From assembly GCA_900102235.1 (NCBI GenBank), contig FMVL01000005.1, positions 62,001-126,000 on the forward strand: 64,000 nucleotides of DNA, in the 5' to 3' direction. Source of the stretch: Lachnospiraceae bacterium XBB2008. GTDB taxonomy: Bacteria; Bacillota; Clostridia; Lachnospirales; Lachnospiraceae. Position numbers and translations under genes: made by a program. A model generated the notes under the pieces. That model was not told the DNA's origin, ran no database searches, and was given only the letters and a program-made list of their open reading frames with translations. This document shows, piece by piece, positions 25,938 through 34,354 of this stretch. Position 1 is the stretch's first letter. Every line of letters starts with the position of its first letter.

Positions 25938-27119
25938 TTAACCCGATACCAGTATTCCCGCAAGGTAAAAATCTCCCTTGTCATCGGGGTGAGACTCCGT
26001 GATCTCTATTCTGACTGTGTGAACTGACGGTTTATCACTTATATAAATATCCGTAAGAGCAAGAAAATCTCCCCAGGTCTGATCAAAATTGGCGTCCAGC
26101 ATCGTCGCTGCCGACTCATCTCCGTCTACCGTAACATGCGCAACAGGTGCCGGCAGATTCACCGTACGCTTAAACTGGACCGCTATACACGCGCCGTTCA
26201 CTTCATATTCGATAAAGCTTCCTGTCTGAGTGGCCGAATATCCGTATCTGAAACAATCTCTTACAGCCTCTCTCGGTGTATCATCCGGCGTAAAACCCTG
26301 AATCCCCCTGATCACAGCATCGGAATTGCGCTTATCGTATTTGACACTCTTCTCATACCGGTTAGCCGTCAGCGGCGCCGGGATCTCCCGTCTTCCAGCG
26401 TTACCGTCCGTCTTCTCAGTTTCAGCGGCTTTAGCTGTGCACTTGTCCGACACGCTTTCAAGGTATGTCGTGATCACACGTGCTACGAGTCCGTGACCGT
26501 AATCATTGGGATGAAGATCGTCAGACGTGATCATGCTCTTATCCAGGTCACCGGACAGTATCGCTTCATATATCGTCGTGCGCATGCTGAGCACCGGAAT
26601 ATCGTAATGCCTGGCGACCAGTCTGTGTATGCGCTCCGCATTTCTGCCCTCGTCATAGAAGACATTGCACATCAGAACGACAGCTATGTCCGGCTTTGAA
26701 GTAAGTATCTGTCTGAGGGTCCCCTCGTATGTCTCCGTATAATGATCCGTCGGTCCTTCATTGACCGCAAACTCCATTAGAACGAAGTCCGGCTTCACAC
26801 TCAGCAGATCTTCAGCGACTCTCGCTGCAGCATATTCCGAATCCGTCGCTCCGATACCCGCATTCACATATGTAAAATGCGACTTCGGAAACGTCTTAAC
26901 AAACCAGTCGTATACTCTGTACGCATAGCACAGCGTATCATCCGAAGCGACCGATCCCTGAGTGATACTGCCGCCAAGGAAGCCGACTGTGAGTTCTTCA
27001 CCGGCTTCAGCCCGCTCAAACAATCTGCTAAGAGCTGTCTCATCGCCGCTCTCTACCAATCCGTCTTCAAATTTTATCTTCTCATGCTCACTCATATCTC
27101 TATTCGTTCTGCTACGCAT
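25938..27119 (-). CDS. SGNH/GDSL esterase with C-terminal binding domain, candidate mannan acetylesterase (CE17-like)
   Basis: 393 residues from the first ATG; ATG 27095 is an alternative and neither has a strong RBS. There is no signal peptide, so it is cytoplasmic. Residues about 40-235 hold all SGNH blocks: GFLGGSITQGS (Ser), VNAGIGATDSEYAA (Gly), EFAVNEG (Asn) and DDLHPNDYGH (Asp/His). Residues about 265-393 form a beta-rich domain (SFIEYEVNGACIAVQFKRTV) that resembles a carbohydrate-binding module. Roseburia mannan loci carry a two-domain CE17 esterase that removes 2-O-acetyl groups from mannooligosaccharides; the same architecture and operon position support that role here, as inference. 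Confidence 0.8.
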   Translation of the reverse strand: MRSRTNRDMSEHEKIKFEDGLVESGDETALSRLFERAEAGEELTVGFLGGSITQGSVASDDTLCYAYRVYDWFVKTFPKSHFTYVNAGIGATDSEYAAARVAEDLLSVKPDFVLMEFAVNEGPTDHYTETYEGTLRQILTSKPDIAVVLMCNVFYDEGRNAERIHRLVARHYDIPVLSMRTTIYEAILSGDLDKSMITSDDLHPNDYGHGLVARVITTYLESVSDKCTAKAAETEKTDGNAGRREIPAPLTANRYEKSVKYDKRNSDAVIRGIQGFTPDDTPREAVRDCFRYGYSATQTGSFIEYEVNGACIAVQFKRTVNLPAPVAHVTVDGDESAATMLDANFDQTWGDFLALTDIYISDKPSVHTVRIEITESHPDDKGDFYLAGILVSG

Positions 27120-27131
27120 TCTCGCTTTTTC

Positions 27132-27271
27132 GGGACGGCTCGCAAGATCAATTCACCGCAGGCACGCTCTCGCTACTTTCGCCCAGCAGCGGACGCATCG
27201 GCTCGAAAAGACCTCGCCGTGCGCCGGCGGGCTCACAGTACCTGCTTGTGAATATGTCTTGCGAACCGCCC
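27132..27271 (-). repeat. Palindromic dispersed element, copy A
   Basis: Lies between the GH130 stop and the esterase start. The arms pair in blocks: 27132-27134 with 27269-27271, 27136-27138 with 27266-27268, 27140-27147 with 27257-27264 (8 bp), 27152-27156 with 27248-27252, and 27158-27162 with 27241-27245. The core 27158-27252 is about 90 percent identical to 53670-53763. An internal 7-bp stem (around 27171-27191) has only G-U and Watson-Crick pairs when read as minus-strand RNA but an A-C mismatch when read as plus-strand RNA, which points to minus-strand transcription, as in the operon. Confidence 0.8.
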
Positions 27272-27280
27272 TCAATATGC

Positions 27281-28300
27281 TCAGCGTCTGCCAATTTCAG
27301 TATCTGTCTCGCGCACCACGCTGTGGTCTTTGATATAGTCGATGATGTCGTCCAGCTCGCAGAACGCAAGCCCCACAACACTGTCCGCAGCCCCGTAATA
27401 GAGCGCAATCCTGCCTGTTTCCGAGTCATGTATCGTAGCGCAGGGGAATACCACGTTGGGCACGAACCCTCTCTCCTCATACTCTGCTTCGGGCGTGAGG
27501 ATGAAGTTCTCGCAACGGTATTTCACGATCGAAGGATGATCGATATCGAGGATCGCTCCGCCGATTGAATATACGAATCCGTTGCAGGTTGTGGCCACGC
27601 CGTGATAGAAGAGGAGCCATCCTTCACTCGTCTCGATGGGAGCAGCACCTCCGCCGATCTTAACGGATTCCCACCATTCGTGGCTTGCACCCATCACATG
27701 ACGATGCCTGCCCCAGTAGGTCATATCCGGACTCTCGCTTAAGAAGATATCTCCGAACGGAGTGTGTCCCGAATCGGAAGGGCGCGAGAGCATAACGAAG
27801 TTGCCGTTTATCTTACGAGGGAAGAGGACCGCGTTCCTGTTAAAAGGAATGAAAGGGTTCTCTATACGTACGAATGTCTTGAAATCCCTGGTCTTGGCCA
27901 CGCCGATGGAGGCCCCGTAGAAGTCTCCGCACCAGATGATGTAATATGTATCCTCGACCTTGACAAGCCTGGGGTCGTAAGCATATACCGGCATGAAAGG
28001 ATTCCCGTCTTCATCAACAAAAGGCACTTTTTCGGGATCGAATGTCCAGTGGATCGCATCATCGCTGTGTCCCAGATATACATAAGGGATACCGTTAGTC
28101 TGTTCACCGCGGAATACGCCGATGAACTTCCCTTCATAAGGCATAACGGCCGAGTTGAAGATCCTGGCTACGCCGTCGACGGGATTTCTGTCCACAACGG
28201 GATTTTCGGAATATCTCCAGATGGGTGCTCCCTTTATCCCCTCGGGTCTTTCCTGCCAGGGGATATTCGGTACTGCGGGTGCAATCATTTTGTATTTCAT
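27281..28300 (-). CDS. GH130 mannooligosaccharide phosphorylase (GH130_2-like)
   Basis: 339 residues from ATG 28300, chosen for the AAGGAGA nine bases upstream. Five-bladed beta-propeller GH130 motifs: NSAVMPYEGKFIGVFRGEQ, YDPRLVKVEDTYYIIWCGD (the conserved Asp proton donor region), RNAVLFPRKINGNFVMLSRP, GGGAAPIETSEGWLLFYHGV and GFVPNVVFPCATI. Length and motifs fit the subgroup that phosphorolyses beta-1,4-mannooligosaccharides to mannose-1-phosphate. It pairs with the other GH130 gene upstream, as in Roseburia and Ruminococcus mannan loci. Subgroup assignment is by recall of motifs, not by alignment. Confidence 0.9.
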   Translation of the reverse strand: MKYKMIAPAVPNIPWQERPEGIKGAPIWRYSENPVVDRNPVDGVARIFNSAVMPYEGKFIGVFRGEQTNGIPYVYLGHSDDAIHWTFDPEKVPFVDEDGNPFMPVYAYDPRLVKVEDTYYIIWCGDFYGASIGVAKTRDFKTFVRIENPFIPFNRNAVLFPRKINGNFVMLSRPSDSGHTPFGDIFLSESPDMTYWGRHRHVMGASHEWWESVKIGGGAAPIETSEGWLLFYHGVATTCNGFVYSIGGAILDIDHPSIVKYRCENFILTPEAEYEERGFVPNVVFPCATIHDSETGRIALYYGAADSVVGLAFCELDDIIDYIKDHSVVRETDTEIGRR

Positions 28301-28339
28301 TTTACGTCTCCTTATCATGTCCGCATCGGGACATATGCC

Positions 28340-29509
28340 TCAGCCGTTTAAAAGTGCCAGGTTCTTATCTATCAGTTCGATCCGCTGCTTCACGCAGTCC
28401 GCGCTTCTTAATGCATCTGCCGGTGTATTGAATACATAATCTATCAGCTTATCGAGAGTGGTAGTCGCCACATGCATCCTCGTGTCTGATGAAGCATAGT
28501 AGATGAACACTTCATCCTTGTCATTAACTATGGCGCCGTTGGTAAATACCACGTTGCTCACATCGCCGACTCTCTCATCACCGCGGGGGCCGATGAGAAG
28601 TCCGCCGGGCTCTGCGATCACACGTCCGGGATCGTCAAGCGCGGTTGCAAAAGCATATATGACGTAGCGAAGTCCCGCTGCGGTATTGCGCACACCGTGA
28701 GCGATATGGATCCATCCGCGGTCCGTCTTTATCGGTGTCGCGCCGGCACCGTTCTTGGATTCTGTGATCGTGTGATATCTGCGGATGCTCGTCATTCTTT
28801 CCTCGTCAATAACGGCGTGCTCTATGGACTCCGACAGTCCGAACCCTATGCCTCCGCCGGATCCGGTCTCGATGAAATCATCCATCGGTCTGGTATAAAA
28901 AGCATACTTGCCGTCCACAAACTCCGGATGAAGGCACACGTTTCTCTGCTGAGGTGAGCGAAGCGTCTTTAAGTTATCGAGTCTCTCCCAGTTCACGAGA
29001 TCTTTTGTACGGACAATGCCTGCTGCCGCTACGGCTGCCGACAGATCGTTAACCGTGGTATCCTTGCTCTCGGAACAGAACACTCCGTAGATATAACCGT
29101 CTTCATGTTTGGTCAGACGCATATCGTAAACATTGGTCTCTTCGGGGCAGGTGTCCGGAAGCAGGACCGGCTTATCCGCAAAGCGGAAATTGTCGATTCC
29201 GTTATCACTCACGGCCACTCCGAAGAAGGACTTGCGGTCATTGCCCTCTATGCGGACCACCAGATAATATTTTCCGTCCAGATATATGGCGCCGGAATTC
29301 ATAACAGCGTTGATCCCGAGCCTCTCCATGAAATAGGGGTTGGTCTCCTTATCCAGATCGTAGCGCCAGCTGATCGGGAGATGGTCTCTGGTCAGAACGG
29401 GATAAACATACCTGTCATAGATCCCGTTGTAGAAATCGCTCTTCCTGTTCGGTCTGGTCACAAGTGCTTCATAATCCTTCTGAAGTTCAAAGTATTTCTC
29501 GTGTATCAT
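28340..29509 (-). CDS. GH130 4-O-beta-D-mannosyl-D-glucose phosphorylase (GH130_1-like)
   Basis: 389 residues from ATG 29509, which sits in an ATGA overlap with the epimerase stop and has GAGGTG upstream; the longer open frame is not used. Motifs: [38 protein letters not shown] (Asp), [41 protein letters not shown] and [13 protein letters not shown]. It should phosphorolyse mannosyl-glucose, the product of cellobiose-2-epimerase-type action on mannobiose, to mannose-1-phosphate and glucose. It is coupled by overlap to exactly that epimerase gene. Confidence 0.92.
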   Translation of the reverse strand: MIHEKYFELQKDYEALVTRPNRKSDFYNGIYDRYVYPVLTRDHLPISWRYDLDKETNPYFMERLGINAVMNSGAIYLDGKYYLVVRIEGNDRKSFFGVAVSDNGIDNFRFADKPVLLPDTCPEETNVYDMRLTKHEDGYIYGVFCSESKDTTVNDLSAAVAAAGIVRTKDLVNWERLDNLKTLRSPQQRNVCLHPEFVDGKYAFYTRPMDDFIETGSGGGIGFGLSESIEHAVIDEERMTSIRRYHTITESKNGAGATPIKTDRGWIHIAHGVRNTAAGLRYVIYAFATALDDPGRVIAEPGGLLIGPRGDERVGDVSNVVFTNGAIVNDKDEVFIYYASSDTRMHVATTTLDKLIDYVFNTPADALRSADCVKQRIELIDKNLALLNG

Positions 29510-30666
29510 TTGATCACCTCTATGCACATTCTTCCGTTGTGATACGGGCATTTCCACTCTTCCACTATCGGTCTTCCCCTTTCGGGATTGCCCTTTGCAT
29601 CTACATGCATGAACCATTCCCTGCATCTGGGGTCTATCACGTGTTCTCTTATGAATTCCCACTCAGCCTCGGCAGCTTCAAGGTATTCGGTATGCTCCGG
29701 GGTCTTGCGGTATCCGTTCAGGAAGCCGAGCAGGGCTTCCGCCTGTACCCACCAGACTCTCTTCTCGTCGACGACTCCGCTCTCGCATTCATTCGGAAGA
29801 CTGTGACCGTCAAAAGCGGTCTTGTAAATGTTAGCTGTAAGATCACGGGTTACCGGTCCGATCTTTGCCTCATATCCGGGATCACCCAGGATCTCGACGC
29901 CTCTGTCGATGAGCCATGCCGACTCTATATCGTGTCCGTAACTGATCAGGTCGATCAGGGTATTGTAATCCGAATCGAAGAATACTTCCTGACGGTGCCT
30001 TTCGGGGTTGTAGATCTTTGATGCAAAAACATCCAGGATCCACTTCATCTTTTCTCCGACCTTTTCATTGCGGGATACGCGGTACAACTCGGTATAACCC
30101 TCGAAAACATGGAGCAGCGTATTCATGGTCCTGTCGGCCATGACGCCGTTCTCGGAAAGTTTTTCATTGGATTCCGGGCGGAAATCATAGGTAAACGCCT
30201 CAAGGTAACCCTCTTCGTCGCGGCACTTTTCCTCGATGATATCAAAAAGTTCAAATGCCAGATTCAGCGCCTCCGTATCATGGCTGACATCATAATATGA
30301 ACTGAGGGCATAGATCGCAAAAGCCTGATTGTATGTATGCTTGGTGGTATCAGCAGGTGTTCCGTCATAATTGAGTGACCAGAAGACTCCGCCGTTATCA
30401 TGATCCCAGCATTTATCACGCAGGAATTCGTATCCGTGTCTGGCTTCGGCAAGCAGGCTGTCATCCGAGGTCACTGCATAGGCGTTTGAGAAAAACCAGG
30501 TTATGCGGTTGTTTAAGATACAGCCCTTTACCGCATTCTCATTGATATTCAGGTCATAGTCCACATACCCGAAATATCCGCCGTACTCATCGTCCCGGAG
30601 TTTTTTCCAAAAAGGAATGATGTCATAGATCAGATGGTGTTCGATCTCTTCTTTATACTTGAACAT
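29506..30666 (-). CDS. Cellobiose 2-epimerase (AGE family)
   Basis: 386 residues, the usual length. N-acylglucosamine 2-epimerase (alpha/alpha)6-barrel motifs: [77 protein letters not shown] and [15 protein letters not shown]; the His residues of these motifs are the catalytic set in the family. It converts the reducing-end mannose of beta-1,4-mannobiose to glucose (and cellobiose to glucosyl-mannose) for the following mannosyl-glucose phosphorylase. It starts five bases after the upstream permease gene. Confidence 0.93.
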   Translation of the reverse strand: MFKYKEEIEHHLIYDIIPFWKKLRDDEYGGYFGYVDYDLNINENAVKGCILNNRITWFFSNAYAVTSDDSLLAEARHGYEFLRDKCWDHDNGGVFWSLNYDGTPADTTKHTYNQAFAIYALSSYYDVSHDTEALNLAFELFDIIEEKCRDEEGYLEAFTYDFRPESNEKLSENGVMADRTMNTLLHVFEGYTELYRVSRNEKVGEKMKWILDVFASKIYNPERHRQEVFFDSDYNTLIDLISYGHDIESAWLIDRGVEILGDPGYEAKIGPVTRDLTANIYKTAFDGHSLPNECESGVVDEKRVWWVQAEALLGFLNGYRKTPEHTEYLEAAEAEWEFIREHVIDPRCREWFMHVDAKGNPERGRPIVEEWKCPYHNGRMCIEVIK

Positions 30667-30671
30667 ATCTC

Positions 30672-31526
30672 CTATCCCTTCACTGCGCCCTGGGTAAGTC
30701 CGCTGTAGATCTGCTTCTGGCAGGTGATGAACACGATCAGTGCAGGAAGGAGCGATATGATCACGCCCGCACAGATCAGGTTATACTTGCTGCCCAAAGG
30801 CCCGACGAAAGTGTACAGCGACGTCGCCACCGTGTTCACTTTGGTCTTGTCCTGCAGATACAGGTTTGCGCAATAGTATTCGTTATAAGTACCCACTCCT
30901 TTTAGTATACACGAAGTTACGATCGCAGGCTTAAGAAGAGGCAATAATATTTTATAAAAGATCGTAAAGTAATTCGCTCCGTCAACTATCGCCGATTCAT
31001 CCAGCGAATAGTCGATGTTTTCAAAGAACTGAATGTATATGTAGATCGAGATGATATCCGTTCCGCACATCAGCACTATGTACCCTATCATCGAATTGAT
31101 GAAGTGAAGCTTGTACATGATCTCATACAGTGCGACCTGCATCGCAACACCGGGTAACTGTGATGCAAAAAGAAACAGGTTACGGATCAGTCCGTTGCCG
31201 AAAAACTTGAAACGGTCCAGCACATATGCAAGCTGGGTACCTATGAAAGTGGACAATATCAGCACGCATACGAGAATGATCGCCGAGTTGAGGAATCCTC
31301 TTCCCATGTTGGCCTTCACGAAGGCCTGGGTGTAATTCTCGAAGTTAAACCAGCTCTCGGGCAGCGTCATGACATTCGTATTCTGATACTCGGTATCGGT
31401 CTTGAATGCCGTTATCACACAGCTGACAACCGGGATGAGCGCAACAAGGCTGAAAAAGACAAGGGATATGTACTCTATGATGAGCCAGATAATTTTGCCG
31501 GCTTTGGCCTGAGTATTGGTCTTCAT
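30672..31526 (-). CDS. Sugar ABC transporter permease (MalG type)
   Basis: 284 residues, six membrane helices. The EAA loop that contacts the ATPase reads DESAIVDGANYFTIFYKILL (about residues 178-197). It is the second permease of a CUT1-type importer, shares one base with the first permease gene and is followed by the epimerase. No ATP-binding subunit is encoded here, as is common in Firmicutes where a shared MsmK-type ATPase serves several importers. Likely cargo: mannooligosaccharides. Confidence 0.92.
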   Translation of the reverse strand: MKTNTQAKAGKIIWLIIEYISLVFFSLVALIPVVSCVITAFKTDTEYQNTNVMTLPESWFNFENYTQAFVKANMGRGFLNSAIILVCVLILSTFIGTQLAYVLDRFKFFGNGLIRNLFLFASQLPGVAMQVALYEIMYKLHFINSMIGYIVLMCGTDIISIYIYIQFFENIDYSLDESAIVDGANYFTIFYKILLPLLKPAIVTSCILKGVGTYNEYYCANLYLQDKTKVNTVATSLYTFVGPLGSKYNLICAGVIISLLPALIVFITCQKQIYSGLTQGAVKG

Positions 31527-32539
31527 TATCTTCCTCCTCTCACTGTGCCGTTTCTGCGTGCTAAGCGTGCAAGCGCCCTTTCGCGCTTGAGCGCGGCCTT
31601 CGGATCCTCATCCTCACCGCTCTTGAACACATATTTAAAGAACAGTTTCTGCAAAAGTGTCACGACCAGGATAATGATCAGCAAAACTATCGCCATGGCC
31701 GAGGCCAGACCGACTTTTTGCTGGGTATGAGCTATCTCATGCATTACCACGAAGTAAGTTCCCGTTCCGTTCGCGCCGTCCGTGATTACGTAGGGCGGTT
31801 CGAAAGCGCTTAAGGAACCGGTGATGGAAAGGATCACATTCAGCGTGACGATCGTCTTGATACTGGGCAGGATGATGTATCTGAACTGAGCCAGCCTGTT
31901 TGCGCCGTCCAGCGTCGCAGCCTCATACAGTTCGGAATCCACGGACATGATCGCGCCTATGAACAGTACCATATTCTGCCCGAAATACCTCCAGACGCTC
32001 GTTCCCACCAGGGAAAAGTTGTTGATCTTCTGGTCCCTCAGCCAGTAGGGAAGGTTGTCGAGTTCAAAACCGCACCACTGGAGCACGGTATCGAACACGA
32101 ACCCTCTGGTATAGAAGAATTTAAATATGAAACCTATGGCGATACCGTTTATCAGGAAGGGAAAGAACATGAATCCCTTGAAGATATCTCCGCCTTTTAC
32201 CTTGAAACTTAAGATCGTAGCCAGATAAAGCGCGATCGCAAGCTGGACCACGGAACCGAGCATATAGTAAAGTGACAGTTTAAGCGCTCCGAAGCAGTCC
32301 TTTCTGGAAAAGACCTTCATATAGTTCTTGAGTCCCACGAACTTACGGGCTCCGATGTACTTCATGTTATAAAACGAGAATCCGAACATCTGGCCAAAAG
32401 GCAGATATGTGAACACGAAGAGAAGTACGAGCGGCACGATCATGAATGCGACCATGACGAGGACTTTCTGTCCGTCTCTGCTCCTTAGCCATTCGGGAAA
32501 GGTCTTTTTTACTTTTGCGGCGGTTTTTGCTTTTGCCAT
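31526..32539 (-). CDS. Sugar ABC transporter permease (MalF type)
   Basis: 337 residues from ATG 32539 (RBS GGGGTG). A Lys-rich N-terminus, six membrane helices and the EAA loop YEAATLDGANRLAQFRYIIL (about residues 215-234), followed by a basic, Arg-rich C-terminal tail. It is the first permease after the binding protein and pairs with the MalG-type gene that overlaps it. Context indicates import of mannan-derived oligosaccharides. Confidence 0.92.
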   Translation of the reverse strand: MAKAKTAAKVKKTFPEWLRSRDGQKVLVMVAFMIVPLVLLFVFTYLPFGQMFGFSFYNMKYIGARKFVGLKNYMKVFSRKDCFGALKLSLYYMLGSVVQLAIALYLATILSFKVKGGDIFKGFMFFPFLINGIAIGFIFKFFYTRGFVFDTVLQWCGFELDNLPYWLRDQKINNFSLVGTSVWRYFGQNMVLFIGAIMSVDSELYEAATLDGANRLAQFRYIILPSIKTIVTLNVILSITGSLSAFEPPYVITDGANGTGTYFVVMHEIAHTQQKVGLASAMAIVLLIIILVVTLLQKLFFKYVFKSGEDEDPKAALKRERALARLARRNGTVRGGR

Positions 32540-32638
32540 AGTTTCACCCCAAAACTTAAGATGATTTGAGCCGGAGAGAGATAGCTCCCCCCGGCCCGTC
32601 TCAACCAATTAATCGGTATTTACGTTTCTTTGATCAGA

Positions 32639-34105
32639 TCAGTACAGTACGTCGATCTCGAGCTCTTCCTGAGCATCCTGCCATACGCTGTTCCAGTCAG
32701 CCATGATGTCTGCAAACTCTTCGGAACCGGTAGCGCCTGCTTCAACGATCCTCTGAACCTTGTCGTTTCCGCCTGCATTGATGGACAGCTCGGATTCTGC
32801 GTTCATCTCGTTCAGGAAGTCTTCCTCACCCGGAAGTGCAGGCTCGTCGGACAGAACTGTGCAGCCGTCGAATGCTGCGTACATATCGGGTGTAGCACCA
32901 CCCTTAACTACGGGATATCCACCCTCATTGAAGCACCAGTTGGATTCTTCGGTCATCCACTTAACGAAGATCAGGGATGCGAGCTTGTTCTCATCGGAAG
33001 CATTGGCGTTGATGCCGTAGCAGTAGTCGCCGCCTGCAAGTACATACTGTGTTCCGCCTACGGTGATCGGGAAAGGCATATATCCTACATCCTCGGGAGT
33101 ATCGCCTGCTTCACACATCTGAGCGTATGCCCATGAGCCGAGTACCATCGTAGCTACCTCGCCGCGGTTCATCATACCCTTGCAGCTCTCCCAGTCGGTA
33201 GTGGTGTAGTCGTCTTCGATCAGCCCCTGTGCACATGCATCATAAAGGATGCGGTATACATTGTAGGCGCCTGTGTCATCACCGGGATCAGCAAAAGGCT
33301 CAGCAGTGTGAACGAGCTTCTGGTTCATATAGGTGTTGTCGCCATTGGATACGCATCCTACATAAGCGTCCCATGCACCCATTGTCCAGCCTGCTGCATA
33401 GTTGGTGTAGAGCGGGATCGCATCGGTGTTGTCCTTGACCAGCTGAAGATCGGCAAGGAACTCGGTAGGGGTAGTGGGAAGCTCGGTGATGCCTGCCTCC
33501 TCGAAGATCCTCTTGTTATAGAGAAGACCCTGAGCGTTGGCCATGTAAGGGATACCGTAGCTTAATCCGTTGTACTCCCACTGGTTTGCAAAATTCAGAA
33601 CGCCCGACAGATTATCAAGAGTGTCAAAAGGCATGAAGTATTCTTCAAGCTGATTCTTGTCGATAGCGGGGATGAACATTACATCGCCCCAGTCGCCTGT
33701 AGACAGACGAAGAAGTGCGTCCTCTGCATAATCGGTAACTGCTTCCATCTCGACGGTGATGTTGGGGAATGTCTTGTTAAACTCTGCTACCATCGCATCC
33801 ATGGTACCGTCCTCTGCACGGTCGGTCTTGTGATGGATGAACTTGATCGTTGCGGTAGTGTCGGTGTAGTCAGCCAGGTTAAGGCCTGTATAGCTGAGCT
33901 CACCTGCTTCGGCTGCGGGCGCTTCTGCCTCTTCCTCAGCAGCGGGTTCCTCTGCGGTCTCCTCGGCTGCAAGTGCTGCTTCCTCCGTGGTCTCTTCTGC
34001 TGCAGCGGGTGCTTCCGCGGGAGCTTCAGCAGTCTCACCACAGGCAGTCAGTCCGAGAAGCATAGCAGCGCTGAGTGTAAGTGCCAATACTTTTTTTGCT
34101 TTCAT
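32639..34105 (-). CDS. Solute-binding lipoprotein of a sugar ABC transporter
   Basis: 488 residues. Signal peptide with lipobox LTAC (Cys22). Residues about 24-68 are an Ala/Glu-rich spacer, longer than usual, that would lift the binding domain from the membrane. The rest is a family 1 extracellular solute-binding fold (IKFIHHKTDRAEDGTM, FNKTFPNITVEMEAV, GDWGDVMFIP, LYNKRIFEEAGI, SWAYAQMCEAGDTPEDVGYMPFPI within shorter blocks). It would capture mannooligosaccharides outside the cell. RBS GGGAGG precedes the start; it is the first gene after the LacI regulator and probably the most highly expressed of the operon. Confidence 0.93.
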   Translation of the reverse strand: MKAKKVLALTLSAAMLLGLTACGETAEAPAEAPAAAEETTEEAALAAEETAEEPAAEEEAEAPAAEAGELSYTGLNLADYTDTTATIKFIHHKTDRAEDGTMDAMVAEFNKTFPNITVEMEAVTDYAEDALLRLSTGDWGDVMFIPAIDKNQLEEYFMPFDTLDNLSGVLNFANQWEYNGLSYGIPYMANAQGLLYNKRIFEEAGITELPTTPTEFLADLQLVKDNTDAIPLYTNYAAGWTMGAWDAYVGCVSNGDNTYMNQKLVHTAEPFADPGDDTGAYNVYRILYDACAQGLIEDDYTTTDWESCKGMMNRGEVATMVLGSWAYAQMCEAGDTPEDVGYMPFPITVGGTQYVLAGGDYCYGINANASDENKLASLIFVKWMTEESNWCFNEGGYPVVKGGATPDMYAAFDGCTVLSDEPALPGEEDFLNEMNAESELSINAGGNDKVQRIVEAGATGSEEFADIMADWNSVWQDAQEELEIDVLY

Positions 34106-34176
34106 TAGCTTTCCTCCCTTATTTGAGAATGATGTTTATCCACAAGTTTGTTTTTACTCATGGTGGTTCGTTCTTG

Positions 34177-34216
34177 AACTTAATTTTAAGTTAACGGATT
34201 TTATTTTTTAAGTCAA
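34177..34216 (-). promoter_or_regulatory. Promoter and palindromic operator of the mannan transport operon
   Basis: Minus-strand TTGACT (34216-34211) and TAACTT (34193-34188) with a 17-base spacer. AACTTAA-TT-TTAAGTT (34177-34192) is a perfect inverted repeat that covers the -10 box and start region, a suitable place for repression by the LacI-family protein encoded upstream. It lacks the central CG typical of many LacI operators, so the regulator assignment is tentative. Confidence 0.5.
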
Positions 34217-34294
34217 GTTTATTCTCGAAAATTGCTCAATTTTTACTTTATTGCCACATATTGTCATTCATATTTGTTAAAAAGGCACAAAAAT

Positions 34295-34333
34295 AGCCTA
34301 TACAGATCCGCTCTCGCCCAATCTGTATAGGCT
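34295..34333 (-). terminator. Rho-independent terminator of the LacI-family gene
   Basis: AGCCTATACAGAT (34295-34307) pairs perfectly over 13 bases with ATCTGTATAGGCT (34321-34333). On the minus strand the stem is followed by ATTTTTG. It separates the regulator gene from the promoter of the transport operon, so the two are independent units. Confidence 0.85.
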
Positions 34334-34354
34334 AAATTTAGGTAAATTATATTT

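Noticed and set aside
27148-27480. Minus-strand ORF running through the palindromic element (CEPAGARRG-like peptide)
   Set aside because: The second copy (53670-53763) has a one-base indel that shifts the frame, and the ORF is otherwise a shadow of the GH130 gene, so coding is not conserved.
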